Of a stretch of DNA of 64,000 nt, positions 61,121-64,000 are shown one piece after another. Source of the DNA: Lytechinus variegatus (Eukaryota > Echinodermata > Echinoidea > Temnopleuroida > Toxopneustidae). Numbering within the stretch: the stretch's first letter is position 1; each line of letters opens with the position of its first letter. The stretch spans positions 11,572,124 through 11,636,123 of the forward strand of contig NC_054755.1 in the NCBI RefSeq assembly GCF_018143015.1, read 5' to 3'. The notes beneath the pieces are model-generated. The model was not told the DNA's origin. It was given only the letters and a program-made list of their open reading frames with translations, and did no database searches. The position numbers were made by a program, and so were the translations under genes.

Positions 61121-62197
61121 CTATACACGTGAAAAAAAAACAGGAGAAACAATGTTATTGCGTTTATTCATTTAATTCAAAAAATCTAAACAGTACTTAA
61201 AAGAATAGAACAGAGTAAAAAAAAATAGCACGTTGTTTAAGCCTGTCACTCGAACAAGAAGTTGTTTAAATTTTTTGGTAACTTTTTAACAACTTGTTTA
61301 AAAAGCTTAAAGTGATTGGTTAACATTGGTTTGACCTTTAAAACATCTGAGCTAGAAGGTCACACTTGTCACCTGTGTCTGTGATATGTTACAAAAATGA
61401 AGCCCAGAAAAAATTGCGTTCGAAAATAATTATTTAGTGCTTCAAAAATTGAAATATAAAGTGACTGGAAACACCATCTTAATTTCATCCCCTACACTTA
61501 TATGTACTATTTAGGCGTCTATAAGACGCCTATTTACAAAATCGGGGTTCGCCTTGTAGATTTAGCTTTTCATTCTCAATAATGGTTGTTTTCAGGGTTT
61601 ATTAGTTCTAATACATGCACTTGTACACATGTTTCATCTTGGTTTGAGATTTTTTTAAATCGGCTGCTCACAAAGTTAAACAATACCTTTAAGCTGTTGT
61701 TGTGACGGGCTTAAACAGCGTGCTTAAAATTTTAAACAGCGTTTTGACAATGAATAAAAACAGAGTCTATGATTAACATCTCTTTGAAAATGCTGAATAA
61801 TTCATTCATCTGATTGGTCAAAAGTGGGGTTGTGTCTTGTGACACTGTCCACATAGTATCAAAGAGAAAGGCTATAAAATATATACACGCAAGTCTACAG
61901 ATAGATTGATACACACAAAAATAGACAGACAGGTAACTAGAAAAATATGAAAGTATGTAGAAAGTTGGTCATAATTCTATATATGGATAGATGGATGGAT
62001 GGATGGATAGATAGACAGATATATATATAGATAGATAGATTGATTGATAGATAGATTGATCAAAATATCTCAGCTACCAACACGGTCATCAAAGTTCTCT
62101 TGGTTTTCGTTCTTCTTTAAAAATAAATGACATGAATAATAAAATCAATTATCAATCAGTAAGCAAAACTCAAGAAAGTTTCAACAAGCTCACATAC
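61121..62197 (-). other. ABCC5 intron
   Basis: Contains the family B MITE (61228-61742) and a GATA/GATG microsatellite (61980-62060). No other exon seen. Confidence 0.65.
61228..61742. mobile_element. ~515-bp MITE with TTGTTTAAGCCTGTCAC ends (family B, copy 2)
   Basis: Left CACGTTGTTTAAGCCTGTCAC; right GTGACGGGCTTAAACAGCG then TGCTTAAAATTTTAAACAGC. The inverse of the right end matches the left end of the copy at 29998, including the outer CTGTTTAAAATTT(C/T)AAGCA. A different interior makes this copy much longer. Confidence 0.75.
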
Positions 62198-62384
62198 CTG
62201 CATCGCATAAGAGACAGCCAGACCAGCGATAGAGGGCGATATCTGCCCATGATAGATGACAACCAAAAGATTGGTGAGGGTGATGACGAGTACGACAAGG
62301 ACCTCGAGCCGAGCCCCCGCCCATCGGGTGGCCATTCGAAAGAGCATCAGGGGATACGCGTTCACATTCAAAAGATCGACGAAC
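62198..62384 (-). CDS. abcc5: ABCC5-like exon: TMD2 helices (5'-most exon in window)
   Basis: ABCC5/MRP5 is a plasma-membrane ATP-driven exporter of cyclic nucleotides, glutamate conjugates and other organic anions. This 187-bp exon enters in phase 1 and leaves in phase 0 (acceptor TTTCATCATCAG, donor ATGCAG|GTATGT). It encodes FVDLLNVNAYPLMLFRMATR, WAGARLEVLVVLVITLTNLL and HGQISPSIAGLAVSYAMQ. Human ABCC5 has NQAPFFLFTCAMRWLAVRLD and HGQIPPAYAGLAISYAVQ. The eight exons join without frame conflict into 363 residues plus stop: the end of TMD2 and a complete NBD2. The N-terminal part (TMD1, NBD1, most of TMD2) must lie beyond 64000. The exon's 5' half is duplicated at 62780. Confidence 0.94.
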
Positions 62385-62449
62385 CTGATGATGAAAAAAG
62401 GAACACAAAAATTACCCTTTCTGTAACATCAACAGTCGCCATCCCCGGT

Positions 62450-62779
62450 ATTCTAGCTTCTTCCCCCGTCACTCGATCCCTTCTCATCTTGTTTTTCTCC
62501 TTCCTTGTCCCCCTCCTGGCCATTTATTCTATTCTTCTTTATTCTCATTCTCCATGTGCATCCCTTCCTTCTTTTCCTCATCTCCAATTGATTTCCTCTT
62601 CTTTCTTTTCATCCCCTCTCCCCTGTTTTACTTACATCAATCGATGTTTCTCCTGTTTTCCCCTACCACTTCTTCCATGTGGCATTATCTTTCTGCTCAT
62701 TTCTACTTTCTCAGTCTCCACTCATACACCTTCAGCCTCACAGGTCGTACTCCATCTCTCTTTTACTTCTTATGTTATT
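62450..62779 (-). other. Pyrimidine-rich spacer between half-exon copies
   Basis: C/T-rich on the plus strand throughout (purine-rich in the transcript). It contains no exon or element I can name. The 230-codon plus-strand frame from 62132 runs antisense through the exon and this tract and is a composition artefact. Confidence 0.6.
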
Positions 62780-62884
62780 GCATCAGGGGATACGCGTTCA
62801 CATTCAAAAGATAGACGAACCTGATGATGAAAAAGGAACACAAAAATTACCCTTTCTGTAACATCAACAGTCGCCATCTCCGGT
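62780..62884 (-). repeat. Duplicated 5' half-exon with splice acceptor (ABCC5)
   Basis: 105 bp about 97% identical to 62344-62449: 65 bp of intron, the CATCATCAG acceptor and the first ~13 codons of the TMD2 exon (VYLLNVNAYPLM region). One changed base turns the copied Asp codon to Tyr. A SINE starts immediately after it. Confidence 0.9.
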
Positions 62885-62885
62885 G

Positions 62886-63245
62886 TGTGGAAGAGCCGTG
62901 GCGTAGAGGTTCTGACTCTCGCCTTGTAAACAGAGGGTCGTGTGTTCGAATCCCGGCCTAGCGTCCTTTGGCAAGGCGTTAATCCACACTTTGCCACTCT
63001 CGACCCAGATGCTAAATGGGTACCCGGTAGGATGCGAAAGATATTGTATGTTTGACTTTGCCAGCGCCATAATGTGGCTGCAACGAATGCAAGGAATGCT
63101 CCCCAGGGAGTGGAAATTGTGCACTTTTCGTGCTTGATTGAAATGAATCCAATGACCGGGGTAATAATATGCTGTAACGCGCTTTGGGCCATTCTGGGAA
63201 AAGCGCTTTATAAAAATTGGCTATTATTATTATTATTATTATTAT
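62886..63245 (+). mobile_element. tRNA-derived SINE, second family
   Basis: A-box-like CCGTGGCGTAGAGGTTC and B box GTTCGAATCC (62944-62953), then GCTAAATGGGTACCCGGTAGG, shared with the first SINE family. The body differs: GCCAGCGCCATAATGTGGC, CGCTTTGGGCCATTCTGGG, AAAGCGCTTTATAAA, and a (TTA)n tail. It lies upstream of an ABCC5 exon, in antisense orientation to the gene. Confidence 0.88.
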
Positions 63246-64000
63246 TGCATATTGCCCCTCTTCCTATCATTCTCTCCTTCATAAACCACCATTTCATTAT
63301 TTGGTCCCTCTTCTTTGGCCTCAACATCGTCATCATCTTCGCTATCATCATCATCATCATCATCACCACCACCACCACCTTCATCTGCATCATCGTAGCT
63401 ATTATCATCACCATCATCATCAGCATCATCACCACCATCATCATCATCATCATAATCATCATCATCATCACCACCACCACCACCATTTTCATCACAATCA
63501 TCATCACCGTCAACATCATCAACATCATCATCCACATCTTCATCACCATTATCATCATCACTGTAACCATCAAAATCATCATCATCATCACCACCACCAT
63601 TATCAACATCACCATCATTAATTCATCATCAGCAGCATCCACATCTTCGTCACCATCATCATCAACATCATCATCACTGTCATCATCATCATCATCATCA
63701 TCATCATGACCTTCATCATCACCGTCATCATCATCACCCTCATCATCATCATCCTCAGTATCATTACTATTATTAATATTAGAAGTATTAGTAGTACCAT
63801 TATCATTACCACCACCATTGCGACATCACCATCATTAATTCATCACCATCTCCACCACCATAGTCCCCATCAACACCACCACCACCTTCACTATTATCAC
63901 CACCACCACCACAATCACCACCATCATCACCATCACCACATCACCACCACCATCACAACCATCACCGCCATCCTTAACGCACCTCGTGATGACATCATTG
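63246..64000. repeat. Long CAT/CAC trinucleotide microsatellite
   Basis: From about 63325 to 63970, nearly continuous CATCATCAC/CACCACCAT on the plus strand, over 640 bp with small interruptions. His/Asp/Ile/Met-rich frames are artefacts. Any upstream ABCC5 exon at the window edge cannot be confirmed. Confidence 0.92.

Noticed and set aside
62132-62824. 230-codon plus-strand frame
   Set aside because: Antisense to an ABCC5 exon, its duplicated half-copy and a pyrimidine-rich tract; no protein-like features.
63208-63709. Long frames rich in Ile, His, Asp or Met on both strands near the right end
   Set aside because: They are translations of a CAT/CAC microsatellite in every frame; low-complexity artefacts.
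63975-64000. Possible upstream ABCC5 exon at the right edge (CACGAG|GTGCGT on the minus strand)
   Set aside because: Only about 20 bases of candidate exon are visible and they match no ABCC5 residues convincingly.

Overview
The window looks like nuclear DNA from a marine invertebrate deuterostome, most likely a sea urchin or close relative. This is inferred from AT-rich sequence, GT-AG introns in every gene, dense short inverted-repeat DNA elements, tRNA-derived SINEs, a young Ty3/gypsy insertion, many copies of TACATGTA, and protein products close to vertebrate NCK, TMEM254 and ABCC5. The species cannot be named from sequence alone.

Layout. 1-23 kb has no recognisable host exon. It holds a 4.6 kb LTR retrotransposon (615-5201) inserted in a local repeat whose uninterrupted copy lies 2.5 kb away, a palindrome-rich element full of GAGACGTCTC, several inverted-repeat elements (one pair nested), SINEs and tandem repeats. 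23.35-45.1 kb is the NCK adaptor gene on the minus strand: three SH3 domains plus one SH2 domain in two main coding exons, and a predicted tiny first coding exon about 20 kb upstream. The long intron is packed with MITE-like elements, a Helitron2/Helentron-like element and SINEs. 45.1-49.4 kb holds promoter-like sequence, a long ATGA-type microsatellite and a MITE. 49.4-52.3 kb is a four-exon plus-strand gene encoding a 123-residue TMEM254 homologue. 55.0-62.4 kb has the last eight coding exons of an ABCC5 (MRP5)-like transporter on the minus strand; its 5' part lies beyond the right edge.

The three host genes are unrelated in function: NCK links phosphotyrosine signalling to actin, TMEM254 is a small membrane protein of unknown role, and ABCC5 is an ATP-driven organic anion/cyclic nucleotide exporter. 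NCK and TMEM254 are head to head; TMEM254 and ABCC5 converge.

I see no operon, CRISPR array, toxin system or other clearly new molecular system. The most interesting observations are two independent duplications of the 5' half of ABCC5 exons with their splice acceptors, a nested MITE insertion that fixes a TTAA target, the possible five-residue N-terminal extension of NCK, and a Helentron-like element carrying a tRNA-like segment.
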